Part shown: one piece after another, positions 50,888 through 61,163 of the stretch | Position numbering within the stretch: the first letter of the stretch is position 1 | How the letters are laid out: each line of letters begins with the position of its first letter | The notes under the pieces: generated by a model | Database searches by the model: none | Seen by the model: the letters and a program-made list of their open reading frames with translations, nothing else | What the model was told of the DNA's origin: nothing | Source: Micromonospora sp. MP36 | GTDB lineage: Bacteria > Actinomycetota > Actinomycetes > Mycobacteriales > Micromonosporaceae | Reading direction: 5' to 3' | NCBI RefSeq assembly: GCF_008119785.1 | Contig: NZ_VSFA01000006.1 | Coordinates: forward strand, 62,001 to 126,000 | DNA length: 64,000 nucleotides | Position numbers and translations under genes: made by a program

Positions 50888-51388
50888 GTGAGCCTGTCGT
50901 CGTCCTCGTCCGCCGCGACCCCGCCGGTGACCGCCGCCGGGGAGTACACGGAGCGGCTCGGGCTGCCGTGGTGGGCCTGGCCGGTCGGCCTCGCCGTCGC
51001 CGGCCTGCTCGCCGCCGAGCTCTGGATGGGCGCCACGGGCGTCCGGTCCTGGCTGCCGTTCGTGCTGCTGATCCCGGCGGCCCTGGCCGCGCTCGGGTGG
51101 CTGGGCCGGATCCGGGTGGCGGTCCGCGACGGCGAGCTGCGGGTGGACGACGCCCATCTCCCGGTGCGGTACGTCGCCGACGTGGTGCCGCTGGACGCCG
51201 CCGGCCGGCGCGAGGTGCTCGGCGTCGGGTCGGACCCGCTCGCCTTCGTGGTGCAGCGCCCGTGGATCGGCGGGGCGGTGCAGGTGGTGCTGGACGACCC
51301 GGCCGACCCGACCCCGTTCTGGGTGATCAGCACGCGGCACCCGGTCGAGCTGGCCACGGCGATCCTCGCCGCTCGCGGCGCCGCCTGA
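50888..51388 (+). CDS. DUF3093 family membrane protein
   Basis: 166 aa. A Ser-rich N-terminus leads to [29 protein letters not shown] and a second helix [15 protein letters not shown], then a beta-rich domain ending [22 protein letters not shown]. This is the DUF3093 pattern, an actinobacterial family of unknown function usually divergent from dut. TACCCT (50876-50881) lies 6 nt before the GTG, a leaderless arrangement. Confidence 0.9.
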   Translation: MSLSSSSSAATPPVTAAGEYTERLGLPWWAWPVGLAVAGLLAAELWMGATGVRSWLPFVLLIPAALAALGWLGRIRVAVRDGELRVDDAHLPVRYVADVVPLDAAGRREVLGVGSDPLAFVVQRPWIGGAVQVVLDDPADPTPFWVISTRHPVELATAILAARGAA

Positions 51389-51470
51389 TCCCCGCCTCAA
51401 CCCCATCCCCCGCCGGCACCGAGCCGGCCTGATCCGCAGTGCACGGAGAAAGTGGCTGCCGGTCGCGGGG

Positions 51471-52385
51471 TCAGGGCAGCGCGAGGCGGGAGCCGGGGAG
51501 CTCCTGGCGCTTGCGGCGGAGGTCCTTGCGGAGCTGGTCGGCGAGGTTCCGGGTGGCCCGGCGGTTGAGGTAGCCGGCGACGGCGGCACCGGTCAGGAAC
51601 GGGCCGAGCGTGGTCAGGTTGCGGCCGAACCGGCGCAGCAGGCTGTCCCGCAGCTCCCGGCGGGCCGCGGTGCCGAGCACCGCGCTCACCCCGACCCCGG
51701 GCAGCATCGGGTTGATCCCCCGCTGGCTGGCCCAGGACTGGATCAGCGCCACGGCCCGCTGGGTACCGCCGGTGGGCAGCGGCACCCGGTAGACCTCGTG
51801 CAGCTCGCCGATCAGCTTCAGCTCGATCGCGACCACGGCGACCGTCTCGGCGGCCAGCAGCACCGGGGCGGAGAGCAGCGTCGGGGTGACGGTCCACTCG
51901 ACCGCGGCGACCCCGCCACCGGCCGCGCCGATCCCGGCGGTGGCCCGGGCGGCGTTGCGGACCAGCCGCTCGGCCAGCTCTTCCTCGGTCAGGCCGGGGA
52001 AGTGCCGCCGGAGCGTGGCCAGGTCGCGGACCGGTACGTGCGGGGCGACCTCGGCGACGGTGTCCGCCATCCAGCGGACCGCGGCCCTCGGCTTGAACAG
52101 GTCCGCGAGGCCCCGGACGCGGGCCTGGCCGACCAGCCGGGTGAGCAGCTGCCGGCGCCGGGCCGGGGGAAGGTCGTCCGCGGTCAGCGCGGCGACCGTC
52201 GCCCCGAGCTGCTCCGCCGCACCGCCCTCGGCGGACGACTCGGCCGCCCCCTCGGCCGCGCGCTCGGGCCGCTCGGTCGCCCCCTCGGCGGGCGGCGCGG
52301 GCGGCTCGGCCGGTCGGTCGGTCCGTCCCGGGGCGCCGGTCCCGGCGGCGTCCGGTGCTCCGGCCCGCTCGCTGTGCTCGCTCAC
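51471..52385 (-). CDS. Hypothetical protein with disordered acidic tail and hydrophobic helices
   Basis: 304 aa. Residues 1-75 are Ala/Glu/Pro-rich and disordered. The rest is helical, with hydrophobic segments (GIGAAGGGVAAVEWTVTPTLL, APVLLAAETVAVVAIELKLIG, and NLTTLGPFLTGAAVAGYLN). The IELKLIGELHEVYRVPLP stretch recalls EcsC-like or DUF697-like membrane-associated proteins, but the assignment is uncertain. The GTG start has GGGAGGGCGG upstream. It has no counterpart I recall in the equivalent M. tuberculosis interval. Confidence 0.72.
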   Translation of the reverse strand: MSEHSERAGAPDAAGTGAPGRTDRPAEPPAPPAEGATERPERAAEGAAESSAEGGAAEQLGATVAALTADDLPPARRRQLLTRLVGQARVRGLADLFKPRAAVRWMADTVAEVAPHVPVRDLATLRRHFPGLTEEELAERLVRNAARATAGIGAAGGGVAAVEWTVTPTLLSAPVLLAAETVAVVAIELKLIGELHEVYRVPLPTGGTQRAVALIQSWASQRGINPMLPGVGVSAVLGTAARRELRDSLLRRFGRNLTTLGPFLTGAAVAGYLNRRATRNLADQLRKDLRRKRQELPGSRLALP

Positions 52386-52520
52386 CCGTCCGCCCTCCCG
52401 TGCTCGGGGCGGCGTGGCAGGCCGCCGGTACGAGTCAAGCAGCTTCCCGCCACCGGCGCACGGCGGCTCGAAGAGCGGCGGCCCCGTCGAGGAGGCCGCC
52501 GCCGGTGACACGCGTCGGGA

Positions 52521-52817
52521 TCAGGCGCACTCGCGGCAGATCAGCTCGCCGTGGCGCTCGACCGCCAGTTGGCTGCGGTGGTGGACCAGGAAGCAGCGGG
52601 CGCACCGGAACTCGTCCTGCTGCATCGGTAGCACCTTGACCGTGAGCTCCTCGTCGGCCAGGTCGGCGCCGGGCAGCTCGAAGCTCTCCGCCACCTCGGC
52701 CTCATCGACGTCCACGGCGCCCGACTGTGAGTCGACCCGCCGGGCCTTGAGCTCTTCGAGGCTGTCCTCGCCGAGGTCGACCTCGTCGCGACGCGGGGCG
52801 TCGTAGTCGGTGGCCAT
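52521..52817 (-). CDS. DUF4193 family zinc-ribbon-like protein
   Basis: 98 aa. The acidic N-terminus (MATDYDAPRRDEVDLGEDSLEELKARR) and C-terminal FRCARCFLVHHRSQLAVERHGELICRECA with two CxxC pairs identify DUF4193. Equivalent to Rv2699c by position. The fold suggests zinc binding, possibly interaction with RNA polymerase or ribosomes, but no function is known. ATG 52817 is chosen with GGGAGAG 8 nt upstream. Confidence 0.92.
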   Translation of the reverse strand: MATDYDAPRRDEVDLGEDSLEELKARRVDSQSGAVDVDEAEVAESFELPGADLADEELTVKVLPMQQDEFRCARCFLVHHRSQLAVERHGELICRECA

Positions 52818-53239
52818 CGGTTTCACTCTCCCATATCGATATGGTCACTTCCGGTTGTAACGCCGGAGGACGCTGTTTCAGTTCCACTGGCCGGCCACCA
52901 CTTTGTGTCGGTCACCCGACCCGACGACCGGTGGGCCGAGTCCGCCAGAGAGGAACACCCCAGCGAGCGCGGAACCTTACCCCCCCATTGGGCGAGGCAT
53001 GTATACCGCCCTCGTGGCAGAGATGTACGCCCCTGCGCCCGAAGTTGTTCCCAATGTGACTCAGGCGACACGAAGATAGGGGTAGTACTACCCGTTCCCT
53101 GGGTGGCGCGCCGGCATGTCGGACTGTTTCCACGCCACGGCCGGACACCCGTTAACCTCAGCGGCGTACTCGACGGCCGGCGGGTGGCCCGACCGCCGAC
53201 GGCCGCCGCCGCCCAAATTCTGTTCCGGGGAGCGCCCAG
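52818..53239. other. 422-bp divergent intergenic region (DUF4193 / LytR_C protein)
   Basis: No gene is seen. On the minus strand GGAACT, 17 nt and CGTTAC upstream of DUF4193 resembles an extracytoplasmic-function sigma promoter. On the plus side a perfect palindrome lies at 53080-53093. The region has lower GC than its neighbours and carries stop codons in all frames. The divergent genes at its ends are both conserved in order with M. tuberculosis (Rv2699c-Rv2700). Confidence 0.5.
53080..53093. promoter_or_regulatory. 14-bp perfect palindrome GGGTAGTACTACCC
   Basis: It sits 147 bp upstream of the LytR_C protein gene in an otherwise featureless region. A perfect 14-bp palindrome is the size of a dimeric regulator's operator. 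Confidence 0.5.
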
Positions 53240-53767
53240 ATGAGTTTTGCACGAGTGCGGGCACTCGTTGTCGTCGGTCTGCTGGCGGTCGTCGCCCTGG
53301 TCTTCGTCGTCGTCGCGATGGTCCGCGACACCCAGGGCAAGGCGGGCACGGCCGCCGGTTGCCCCAAGGGCTGGCCGCTGGCGGACGTCACGCTGCGCGA
53401 GCCGAAGGACGTCAAGATCAACGTGTACAACGGGACCGACGAGGTGGGCCGGGCCGGCAGCGTCGCCGACGACTTCCGCAACCGCAAGTTCCAGGTCAAG
53501 AAGGTGGGCAACGCCCCGGCCGTCGACGCGGTCGCGGTGCTGCGCTTCGGCCCCAAGGGGGTCGGCTCCGCGCACCTGCTGCGGGCCTACTTCCTCGACA
53601 ACGCCTTGCAGAAGTTCGACGCGAAGCGCACGGACGACACGGTCGACGTGATCCTCGGCAACTCCTTCCAGCAGCTCGCCACCACCACCGAGGTCAACCA
53701 GTCCCTGGGCGACCTCGGCTCGCCGATCGCCCCGCCCGAGACCTGCCCGGCCCCGGTCGACAAGTAG
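53240..53767 (+). CDS. Membrane-anchored LytR_C domain protein (Cei/Rv2700-like)
   Basis: 175 aa. One N-terminal helix (ALVVVGLLAVVALVFVVVAMV) anchors an extracytoplasmic domain with the LytR C-terminal pattern (DVKINVYNGTDEVGRAGSVADDFRNRKFQV ... VILGNSFQQLATT). By position and domain it corresponds to M. tuberculosis Rv2700 (Cei), needed for envelope integrity. It is probably a cell-envelope factor working with LCP glycopolymer transferases; that is inference. GGGGAGCG lies upstream of the ATG. Confidence 0.88.
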   Translation: MSFARVRALVVVGLLAVVALVFVVVAMVRDTQGKAGTAAGCPKGWPLADVTLREPKDVKINVYNGTDEVGRAGSVADDFRNRKFQVKKVGNAPAVDAVAVLRFGPKGVGSAHLLRAYFLDNALQKFDAKRTDDTVDVILGNSFQQLATTTEVNQSLGDLGSPIAPPETCPAPVDK

Positions 53768-53792
53768 GGCCCGGCCAGTCCAACGATCGCCC

Positions 53793-53832
53793 CCACCGGG
53801 CGGTGTCCCCACCCCGGGACGCCGCCCGGTGG
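53793..53832. terminator. Bidirectional hairpin between LytR_C and suhB genes
   Basis: CCACCGGGCGG (53793-53803) and CCGCCCGGTGG (53822-53832) are perfectly complementary between convergent stops at 53767 and 53878. Confidence 0.65.
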
Positions 53833-53877
53833 CACGTTCGGCACCCCGACGGGCCGATCCCCCGAGCACCGGTGGGC

Positions 53878-54699
53878 TCAGGGGCCGCCGGAGGCGTCCA
53901 GGGCGGCGAGCCGGGTGTGCAGCGGGTCGAAGAGCGCCGGAGGCACGGCGAGCACCAGGTCCGGGCCGGGCGGCCGCCCGGACAGACCGGTCACCAGCAG
54001 TCCCGCCTCGCGGGCGACCAGGCCGCCCGCGGCGAGGTCCCAGGCGGCCAGCCCCTTCTCGTAGTAGGCGTCGACCCGCCCCTCGGCGGCCAGGCAGAGG
54101 TCCAGCGCCGCGGCGCCCATCCGGCGGATGTCCCGGACGTGCGGGATCAGCTCGGCGACCACCCGGGCCTGGTGCGCCCGACGGCCGGCGTCGTAGCCGA
54201 ACCCGGTGGCCACCAGCGCCTGCCCCAGGTCGGTCTCGGTGGAGCAGCGCAGCCGCTCCCCGTCCCGCCAGGCGCCGCCGCCCGCGGTGGCCGTCCACTC
54301 CTCCCCGGTGGCGACGTTGCGCACCACCCCGGCCACCACCTCGCCGGCCACCTCGGCGGCCAGCGAGACCGCGCAGTACGGCAGCCCGTAGAGGTAGTTG
54401 ACGGTGCCGTCGATCGGGTCGACGATCCAGCGCACCCCGCCGTCCGGGGCCGACCCGGCCTCCGCCCCGCCGTACTCCTCGCCCAGCACCGCGTCGTCCG
54501 GGCGGAACGTACGCAGGGCGTCCAGCACCTGCCGCTCGACGGCGCGGTCGGCGGCGGTGACCACGTCGGTGACGGTGCTCTTGGTCGCCGCGACGGAGAC
54601 CCCCTCGACCCGCATCCGGTGCGCGGTGGCCGCGGCGTCCCGGGCCACCGCGACGGCGATCTCCAGCAGTTCCGGCGGGGTGGGCGCCGAGCGGATCAT
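53878..54699 (-). CDS. suhB: Inositol monophosphatase family protein
   Basis: 273 aa. Metal-binding motifs of the family are present: GEEYGG (Glu), [23 protein letters not shown] (the DPIDGT motif) and the C-terminal [24 protein letters not shown] segment. It dephosphorylates inositol-1-phosphate or related sugar phosphates. It lies convergent with the LytR_C gene and divergent from sigA, equivalent to Rv2701c. In M. tuberculosis a polyphosphate glucokinase gene intervenes before sigA; none is here. GGAAGGGGA lies upstream of the ATG. Confidence 0.93.
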   Translation of the reverse strand: MIRSAPTPPELLEIAVAVARDAAATAHRMRVEGVSVAATKSTVTDVVTAADRAVERQVLDALRTFRPDDAVLGEEYGGAEAGSAPDGGVRWIVDPIDGTVNYLYGLPYCAVSLAAEVAGEVVAGVVRNVATGEEWTATAGGGAWRDGERLRCSTETDLGQALVATGFGYDAGRRAHQARVVAELIPHVRDIRRMGAAALDLCLAAEGRVDAYYEKGLAAWDLAAGGLVAREAGLLVTGLSGRPPGPDLVLAVPPALFDPLHTRLAALDASGGP

Positions 54700-54802
54700 G
54701 TTCGTCCCCTTCCCGCACGACCGGGACCGGCCCGGTCGAGCGCGGGTATCATCCTTACAAAGTCCACATCTGCGCCGAATCGGTGGTCCATACCGCCGGT
54801 AC

Positions 54803-54985
54803 GCCGTGCGGCGCGGGATGATCGCCGCAGACGGCGTTACAATTCACCCTGCCCACGCGCCACGGACCGCCAGCGACCGGCCGGCCCGGGACACGGGGGT
54901 CCCTCAACGACATCGCCCGGCACGGCGTTCCGTGCTGCGCCGGACGACCCGGCCGTGCTCGCTCTTCGCCTCCGGAAGGTCATTC
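54803..54985 (+). promoter_or_regulatory. Upstream region of the principal sigma factor gene, candidate promoter and RBS
   Basis: GGGAT (54817-54821), 16 nt and GTTACAAT (about 54837-54844) form a possible promoter resembling a stress-sigma pattern (GGAAT-18-GTT) but with spacing short by 2. The GGAAGG (54973-54978) before GTG 54986 is the likely ribosome binding site. Confidence 0.35.
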
Positions 54986-56596
<1,611 letters not shown>

Positions 56597-56625
56597 CCGC
56601 GCACGTCAACCAGTCGTGTCGGTTT

Positions 56626-56657
56626 GATCACCAGCCGTAGAACACTCATTGGTGATC
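56626..56657. terminator. Inverted repeat after sigA
   Basis: GATCACCA (56626-56633) and TGGTGATC (56650-56657), with a 16-nt loop, lie 30 bp after the sigA stop. It may be a terminator, though the stem is short. Confidence 0.4.
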
Positions 56658-56840
56658 GGTCGGTTGCCTGTTTGTGATCGTTGGCGTGGCACCCTTGGTG
56701 CACGGCACACTGTCTTCCACGCCAGGTGTGACCTCGGTCCCCCGCGGGCACACAGGGAAGGCAGGGCCCGAACTGGGTGTTGCACGATAGGTGAGCAACC
56801 GAAGAGAGTGTTCATCGGTGACGACCAGAGGAGGAAGGCG

Positions 56841-57074
56841 ATGACCCCGACCCTCACGCCGCCGCCCGAGACGGTGAGCCCCCCGGCCGCCGATGAACGG
56901 TGCGACCGCTGCAATGCTGCCGGCAAGCTCCGGATCACTCTGGCGGGTGGGAGCGAGCTGGTGTTCTGTGGGCACCACGCGAACAAGTACGCGGAGGATC
57001 TCGTGAAGATCACCGTGCGGTACGCGACGGACCCGGAGTTCAGCTGGCGTGGCGCCGATCTGATGGCGAACTGA
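56841..57074 (+). CDS. DUF7455 family small zinc-ribbon-like protein
   Basis: 77 aa. It has an N-terminal Pro/Thr-rich tail and one CxxC pair (ERCDRCNAAGKLRITL) followed by FCGHHANKYAEDLVK, which could complete a metal site. The family is actinobacterial and of unknown function, commonly next to the principal sigma factor gene. The ATG follows AGAGGAGGAAGG. A strong terminator follows, so this ends the transcription unit. Confidence 0.9.
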   Translation: MTPTLTPPPETVSPPAADERCDRCNAAGKLRITLAGGSELVFCGHHANKYAEDLVKITVRYATDPEFSWRGADLMAN

Positions 57075-57099
57075 GTCCGAACAATCCGCAACCCGACAT

Positions 57100-57139
57100 A
57101 GCCGGCGGGAGGCCCCACAGGGGCCTCCCGCCGGCTTTT
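57100..57139 (+). terminator. Strong intrinsic terminator
   Basis: AGCCGGCGGGAGGCCCC (57100-57116) pairs perfectly with GGGGCCTCCCGCCGGCT (57120-57136) around a 3-nt loop, followed by TTTT. It is the strongest terminator in the window and ends the DUF7455 transcript. Confidence 0.9.
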
Positions 57140-57160
57140 CCACACCCGTGGCATCATGGC

Positions 57161-57220
57161 GTTGATCATGAAGTTAGCGGCGATGTCGATCTCGAAAAGT
57201 GCCGCTAACCTCATGATCAC
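57161..57220. repeat. GTTGATCATGAAGTT-type palindromic element, copy 2
   Basis: GTTGATCATGAAGTTAGCGGC (57161-57181, minus its first base) pairs with GCCGCTAACCTCATGATCAC (57201-57220) at 18 of 20 positions around a 19-nt centre. The first 15 bases equal copy 1 at 20263. It lies between convergent DUF7455 and helicase genes, right after a strong terminator. Confidence 0.88.
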
Positions 57221-57246
57221 CCGGACCGGGTGAGGTGGGGCCCGGG

Positions 57247-58971
57247 TTACAGGGTTTGGACGGTGGCGATGCGCTCTTCGAGCTGCTCGATCGTCGCCTG
57301 GGCGCTCGGCGGGCCGCCGCAGATCCGGCGCAGCTCGGCGTGGATCTTGCCGTGCGGCTGGCCGGTGCGGTGGTGCCGGGCGGCCACCAGCGCGTTCAAC
57401 TGCCGCCGGAGCGCGACCCGGCGCTGGGCGGCGCTCATCGGCGGCGCGGGCGCCTCGGCCGCCGGCTCGGGAGCCCGCTGGGCGCTCTTGCGCCGCTGCG
57501 CGGCCAACTGCTCGGCCTGCCGCTTGCTCAGCAGCATCGCGACCTGGTCGGCGGTGAGCAGCCCGGGGAGGCCGAGATATTCCTCCTCCTCTGGGGTGCC
57601 GGCCTGGGCGGCGGTGCCGAACGACGCGCCGTCGAAGATCACCTGGTCCAGCTCGGCCGTCGCGGAGAGCGCCGCGAACCGCTTCTCCAGCTCGCCGCTG
57701 GCCTGGTCGTCCCGCTGGGCGCGCTCCAGCAGGTCGTCGTCGAAGCCGTCGGCGTCCTTCGCCTTGCCGAGCACGTGGTCCCGCTCGGCCTCCATCTCGC
57801 TGGCCAGCCCGAGCAGGTGCGGCACGCTCGGCAGGAACACCGAGGCGGTCTCGCCGGGCCGCCGGGCCCGGACGAACCGACCGATGGCCTGCGCGAAGTA
57901 GAGCGGGGTGCTGGCGCTGGTCGCGTACACGCCCACGGCCAGCCGGGGGATGTCGACGCCCTCGGACACCATCCGCACCGCGACCAGCCAGCGCTGCTCG
58001 GACGCCGCGAACGTCGCGATCCGCGCTGACGCGCCCTGGTCGTCGGAGAGCACCACGGCCGCCTTCTCGCCGGTCACCTGCTCGATCAGCTTCGCGTAAA
58101 AGCGGGCGGCCTGCTGGTCGCTGGCGATCACCAGCCCGCCCGCGTCGGGCATGCCGGCGTTGCGCAGCACGGTCAGCCGGGCGTCGGCGGCCCGCAGCAC
58201 CTGCGGCATCCAGTCGCCGGCCGGGTCCAGCGCGGTACGCCAGGCCTGCGCCACGAGGTCCTGGGTCATCGGCTCGCCCAGGCGGGCGGCCAGTTCCTCC
58301 CCGGCGTTGGTGCGCCACCGGGTCTCCCCGGAGTACGCCAGGAAGAGCACCGGCCGGACCACGCCGTCGCGCAGCGCGTCCGAGTAGCCGTAGACCGAGT
58401 CGGCGCGGGACCGGAGCAGGCCGTCCCCGCCCCGCTCGTAGGCGACGAACGGGATCGGATTGTCGTCGGAGCGGAACGGCGTACCGGTGAGCATCAGCCG
58501 GCGTACCGCGGGCTCGAAGGCTGCCTTCACGCCGTCGCCCCAGGTGCGCGAGTCACCGGCGTGGTGGATCTCGTCCAGGATGATCAGCGTGCGTCGGGTC
58601 ATGGTGCGCCGCCGGTGCACCTGCGGCGCCATGCCCACCTGGGCGTACGTGACGACGGCGCCGTGGAAGTCGGCGGCGGAGTGCAGGTCGGCGTTGCGGA
58701 AGGCGGCGTCGAGCTGGATGCCGACGCGGGCGGCGGCCTGCGCCCACTGGGTCTTCAGGTGCTCGGTGGGGGCGACCACGGTGACGGCCTCGACGGTGCC
58801 GTCGTTCAGCAGCTCGGCGGCGATCCGCAGCGCGAAGGTGGTCTTACCGGCGCCGGGCGTGGCGACCGCCGTGAAGTCCTCGGTACGGCGGCGCAGGTAC
58901 TCCACCATCGCCTTGCGCTGCCAGGCACGCAGGGGCGGGAACGTCTCGAGCGCCGGCAACCGCGGTGCCAC
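57247..58971 (-). CDS. DEAD/DEAH-box superfamily II helicase
   Basis: 574 aa from the GTG at 58971, which has GGAGAGGAG upstream; a start at 59019 would add 16 residues without an RBS. Motif I ATPGAGKTTFALRIA, motif II LIILDEIHHAGD (DEIH), motif III LTGTPFRSDD and motif VI QAIGRFVRARR define an SF2 helicase. A C-terminal coiled region rich in Arg/Ala follows. The actinobacterial family next to the DUF7455/DUF3039 genes is poorly studied; it may act on DNA during repair or recombination. Confidence 0.9.
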   Translation of the reverse strand: MAPRLPALETFPPLRAWQRKAMVEYLRRRTEDFTAVATPGAGKTTFALRIAAELLNDGTVEAVTVVAPTEHLKTQWAQAAARVGIQLDAAFRNADLHSAADFHGAVVTYAQVGMAPQVHRRRTMTRRTLIILDEIHHAGDSRTWGDGVKAAFEPAVRRLMLTGTPFRSDDNPIPFVAYERGGDGLLRSRADSVYGYSDALRDGVVRPVLFLAYSGETRWRTNAGEELAARLGEPMTQDLVAQAWRTALDPAGDWMPQVLRAADARLTVLRNAGMPDAGGLVIASDQQAARFYAKLIEQVTGEKAAVVLSDDQGASARIATFAASEQRWLVAVRMVSEGVDIPRLAVGVYATSASTPLYFAQAIGRFVRARRPGETASVFLPSVPHLLGLASEMEAERDHVLGKAKDADGFDDDLLERAQRDDQASGELEKRFAALSATAELDQVIFDGASFGTAAQAGTPEEEEYLGLPGLLTADQVAMLLSKRQAEQLAAQRRKSAQRAPEPAAEAPAPPMSAAQRRVALRRQLNALVAARHHRTGQPHGKIHAELRRICGGPPSAQATIEQLEERIATVQTL

Positions 58972-59149
58972 GGGTAGCTCCTCTCCGACCGCACGGCGGC
59001 GACCCGGGCCGAGGGCCACGGGTACCGCCGCCCATGAAAACGCCTCCGCGCAGAAGGTGCCGCGAAGGCCGACTCAGCATAACCAGCGGGCGCCTTTCTC
59101 CCCACTCGACGCCACGCTGGTCACATCCGCCCACCCCGCCGGCAGCGGT

Positions 59150-59800
59150 TCAGCCCTGCGGGCCGCGGGTCCCGGTGCGGGGCGGACGCAGCGTGGCGAC
59201 CGGGGCGGACCAGCGCCGCCGCAGCGAGACCAGCCGCAGCACGATGACGAACGCGGCCGCGACGATCAGCCCGGCCGTGTGCGCCTGTCCGTACGCCGAC
59301 AGCAGCGCCACGATGACCGACCCGGCCAGCGCGGCCAGAGCGTAGATCTCCCGGCGCAGCACCACCGGGATCTCGCCGGTGAGCAGGTCACGCCCCAGGC
59401 CGCCGCCGATCGCGGTGAGCATGCCGATCATGCAGGCGCCGACCGCCGGAACGTGCGCCTCGAGGGCCTTGAGCGTGCCGGTGACGGTGAACAGGCCGAG
59501 GCCGGCCGCGTCGAGCACGAGTACGGTGGTGCGCAGCCGGGCGAGCTGCGGGTGCAGCCAGAAGACGGCGGCGGCGGTGGCCGCCGCGGTGACCGCGTAC
59601 CGCCAGTCGGCGAAGGCCAGGGGCGGGACCTCGTCGATGACCAGGTCTCGGAAGATCCCGCCGCCGAGCGCGGCGACGACGCCGACGAAGACCACCCCGA
59701 AGAGGTCGAGTCGTTTGGCGACCGCCGCCGAGGCGCCGGAGGCGGCGAAGACCGCGACACCGGTGAGGTCGGCGACGAGCAGGGCGGTGGAGGTGGTCAC
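59150..59800 (-). CDS. Trimeric intracellular cation channel-like (TRIC/UPF0126) membrane protein
   Basis: 216 aa with about seven helices in two similar halves. Each half carries the repeat glycine motif: VFVGVVAALGGGIFRDLVIDEVPP and GMLTAIGGGLGRDLLTGEIPVVL, as in YadS/TRIC channels. It probably conducts K+ or Na+ across the membrane. TAACCT lies 6 nt before the GTG start, a leaderless arrangement. The C-terminus is Arg/Pro-rich. No partner gene is adjacent. Confidence 0.92.
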   Translation of the reverse strand: MTTSTALLVADLTGVAVFAASGASAAVAKRLDLFGVVFVGVVAALGGGIFRDLVIDEVPPLAFADWRYAVTAAATAAAVFWLHPQLARLRTTVLVLDAAGLGLFTVTGTLKALEAHVPAVGACMIGMLTAIGGGLGRDLLTGEIPVVLRREIYALAALAGSVIVALLSAYGQAHTAGLIVAAAFVIVLRLVSLRRRWSAPVATLRPPRTGTRGPQG

Positions 59801-59840
59801 CGGCGAAGGTTACGTGGGCGGGCGGCGGAGCCGCCCGCGG

Positions 59841-60059
59841 TCACTCGTCCCAGGAGTCGTAGATCTCCTTGCACTTCGGGCAGACCGGCGAACCCGGCTT
59901 GGCCGCCTTGGTGACCGGGAAGGTCTCCCCGCACAGCGCGACGACGAACGTGCCCATGACCGCGCTCTCGGCGATCTTTTCCTTGCGGACGTAGTGGAAC
60001 ATCTCCGGACCGGTGTCGGCGTCCTTCACCTCGGGACGCTCAAGAACCTGTGTGCTCAC
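59841..60059 (-). CDS. DUF3039 family small protein
   Basis: 72 aa. The [47 protein letters not shown] segment is the DUF3039 signature, with a C-terminal CPKC pair plus an upstream Cys that could bind zinc. It is actinobacterial and of unknown function. The GTG start has TTGGAGGTG upstream. It diverges from psuG, 88 bp away. Confidence 0.92.
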   Translation of the reverse strand: MSTQVLERPEVKDADTGPEMFHYVRKEKIAESAVMGTFVVALCGETFPVTKAAKPGSPVCPKCKEIYDSWDE

Positions 60060-60147
60060 TTGCTACACCTCCAAATTTCCAGTTTGGCAGCTTCTTCGAG
60101 GGCGGTCCACCGCAGGTGGCCGGATGACGGCCCGTACCGTAACGGAA

Positions 60148-61083
60148 GTGACCAACTTTCACATCCGTTTCGGGACCGAGGTGGCCGACGCCCTGCGCGC
60201 CGGGCGCCCGGTCGTCGCCCTGGAGAGCACCATCGTCTCGCACGGCCTGCCCCGGCCGGACAACCTGCTGGTGGCCCGGCAGATCGAGCAGACCGTCCGG
60301 GACGCCGGCGCGGTCCCGGCCACCATCGGCATGGTCGCCGGCGAACTGGTCGTCGGCCTGGACGACGCGCAGCTGACCCGCCTCGCCACGGTCGACGGCG
60401 TGCACAAGCTCTCCGTACGCGATCTCGCGGTGGCCGCGGCGACCGGCGCGGACGGCGCCACCACGGTGGCCGCCACCAGCGCGGTCGCCGCCGCGGCCGG
60501 GATCGGCGTGTTCGCCACCGGCGGTCTCGGCGGGGTGCACCGGGAGGCGGCCCAGACCTTCGACGAGTCCGCCGACCTGGTCACCCTGGCCCGGACGCCG
60601 ATCACGGTGGTCTGCGCCGGAGTGAAGTCGATCCTGGACGTGGGTGCCACGCTGGAGCGGCTGGAGACCCTGGGCGTGAGCGTGGTCGGCTCCCGGACCC
60701 GCCGCTTCCCCGGCTTCTACCTCACCGACGCCGGCTTCGACCTGGACTGGTCGGTGGAGTCGCCGGAGCAGGTGGCCGACGTGCTCCTCGCCCGGGAGCG
60801 GCAGGGCGTGCACCACGGCGGGCTGATCGTGGCGAACCCGCTCCCGGTCGACCAGCAGCTCGACCCGGCGCTGCACGACCGCACCCTCGCCGAGGGGCTG
60901 GGCATGCTGGCCCGCGAGGGGGTGACCGGGAAGGCCGTCACGCCGTTCCTGCTCGCCCACTTCCACTCGGCCACCGAGGGTGCCAGCCTGGCGGTGAACG
61001 TCCGGATCATCCTGCGCAACGCCGATCTGGCGGCACGGATCGCGGTCGCCGCGACGGCCCGCCGTACCGACTCCGCGGCATGA
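60148..61083 (+). CDS. psuG: Pseudouridine-5'-phosphate glycosidase
   Basis: 311 aa. PsuG splits pseudouridine 5'-phosphate into uracil and ribose 5-phosphate. The conserved N-terminal [40 protein letters not shown], and NPLP with downstream [15 protein letters not shown] segments are present. The GTG at 60148 is chosen: TACCGT ends 7 nt before it, and it leaves 18 residues before VVALEST, as in E. coli. An ATG at 60124 is possible. The stop is followed by the 80-bp element and then the sugar kinase, so both steps of pseudouridine catabolism are coupled. Confidence 0.94.
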   Translation: MTNFHIRFGTEVADALRAGRPVVALESTIVSHGLPRPDNLLVARQIEQTVRDAGAVPATIGMVAGELVVGLDDAQLTRLATVDGVHKLSVRDLAVAAATGADGATTVAATSAVAAAAGIGVFATGGLGGVHREAAQTFDESADLVTLARTPITVVCAGVKSILDVGATLERLETLGVSVVGSRTRRFPGFYLTDAGFDLDWSVESPEQVADVLLARERQGVHHGGLIVANPLPVDQQLDPALHDRTLAEGLGMLAREGVTGKAVTPFLLAHFHSATEGASLAVNVRIILRNADLAARIAVAATARRTDSAA

Positions 61084-61163
61084 GCGAGCGCCAGCGAGCG
61101 AATCATCAGTGCAGCGCCGTGGTGCCTCAGGCCGGCGCCGAGCGCAGTGAGGTGGCGGCATGA
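61080..61163 (+). repeat. 80-bp intercistronic element, copy 2
   Basis: The element runs from the ATGA overlapping the psuG stop (61080-61083) to the ATGA forming the psuK start (61160-61163), again a period of exactly 80 bp. Seven of 84 bases differ from copy 1 at 284-367. GAGG lies 7 nt before the psuK ATG. Confidence 0.92.
61080..61163 (+). CDS. 27-aa coupling peptide encoded by the 80-bp element (putative)
   Basis: The ORF overlaps psuG and psuK by ATGA at both ends. It begins [12 protein letters not shown] and ends [10 protein letters not shown], differing from the first copy only at residues 13 (Ala for Val) and 17 (Gln for Arg). Four of the six changed codons are synonymous third-position changes, the pattern expected if the peptide or its reading frame is kept by selection, though two copies are too few to be sure. 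Confidence 0.45.
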   Translation: MSERQRANHQCSAVVPQAGAERSEVAA

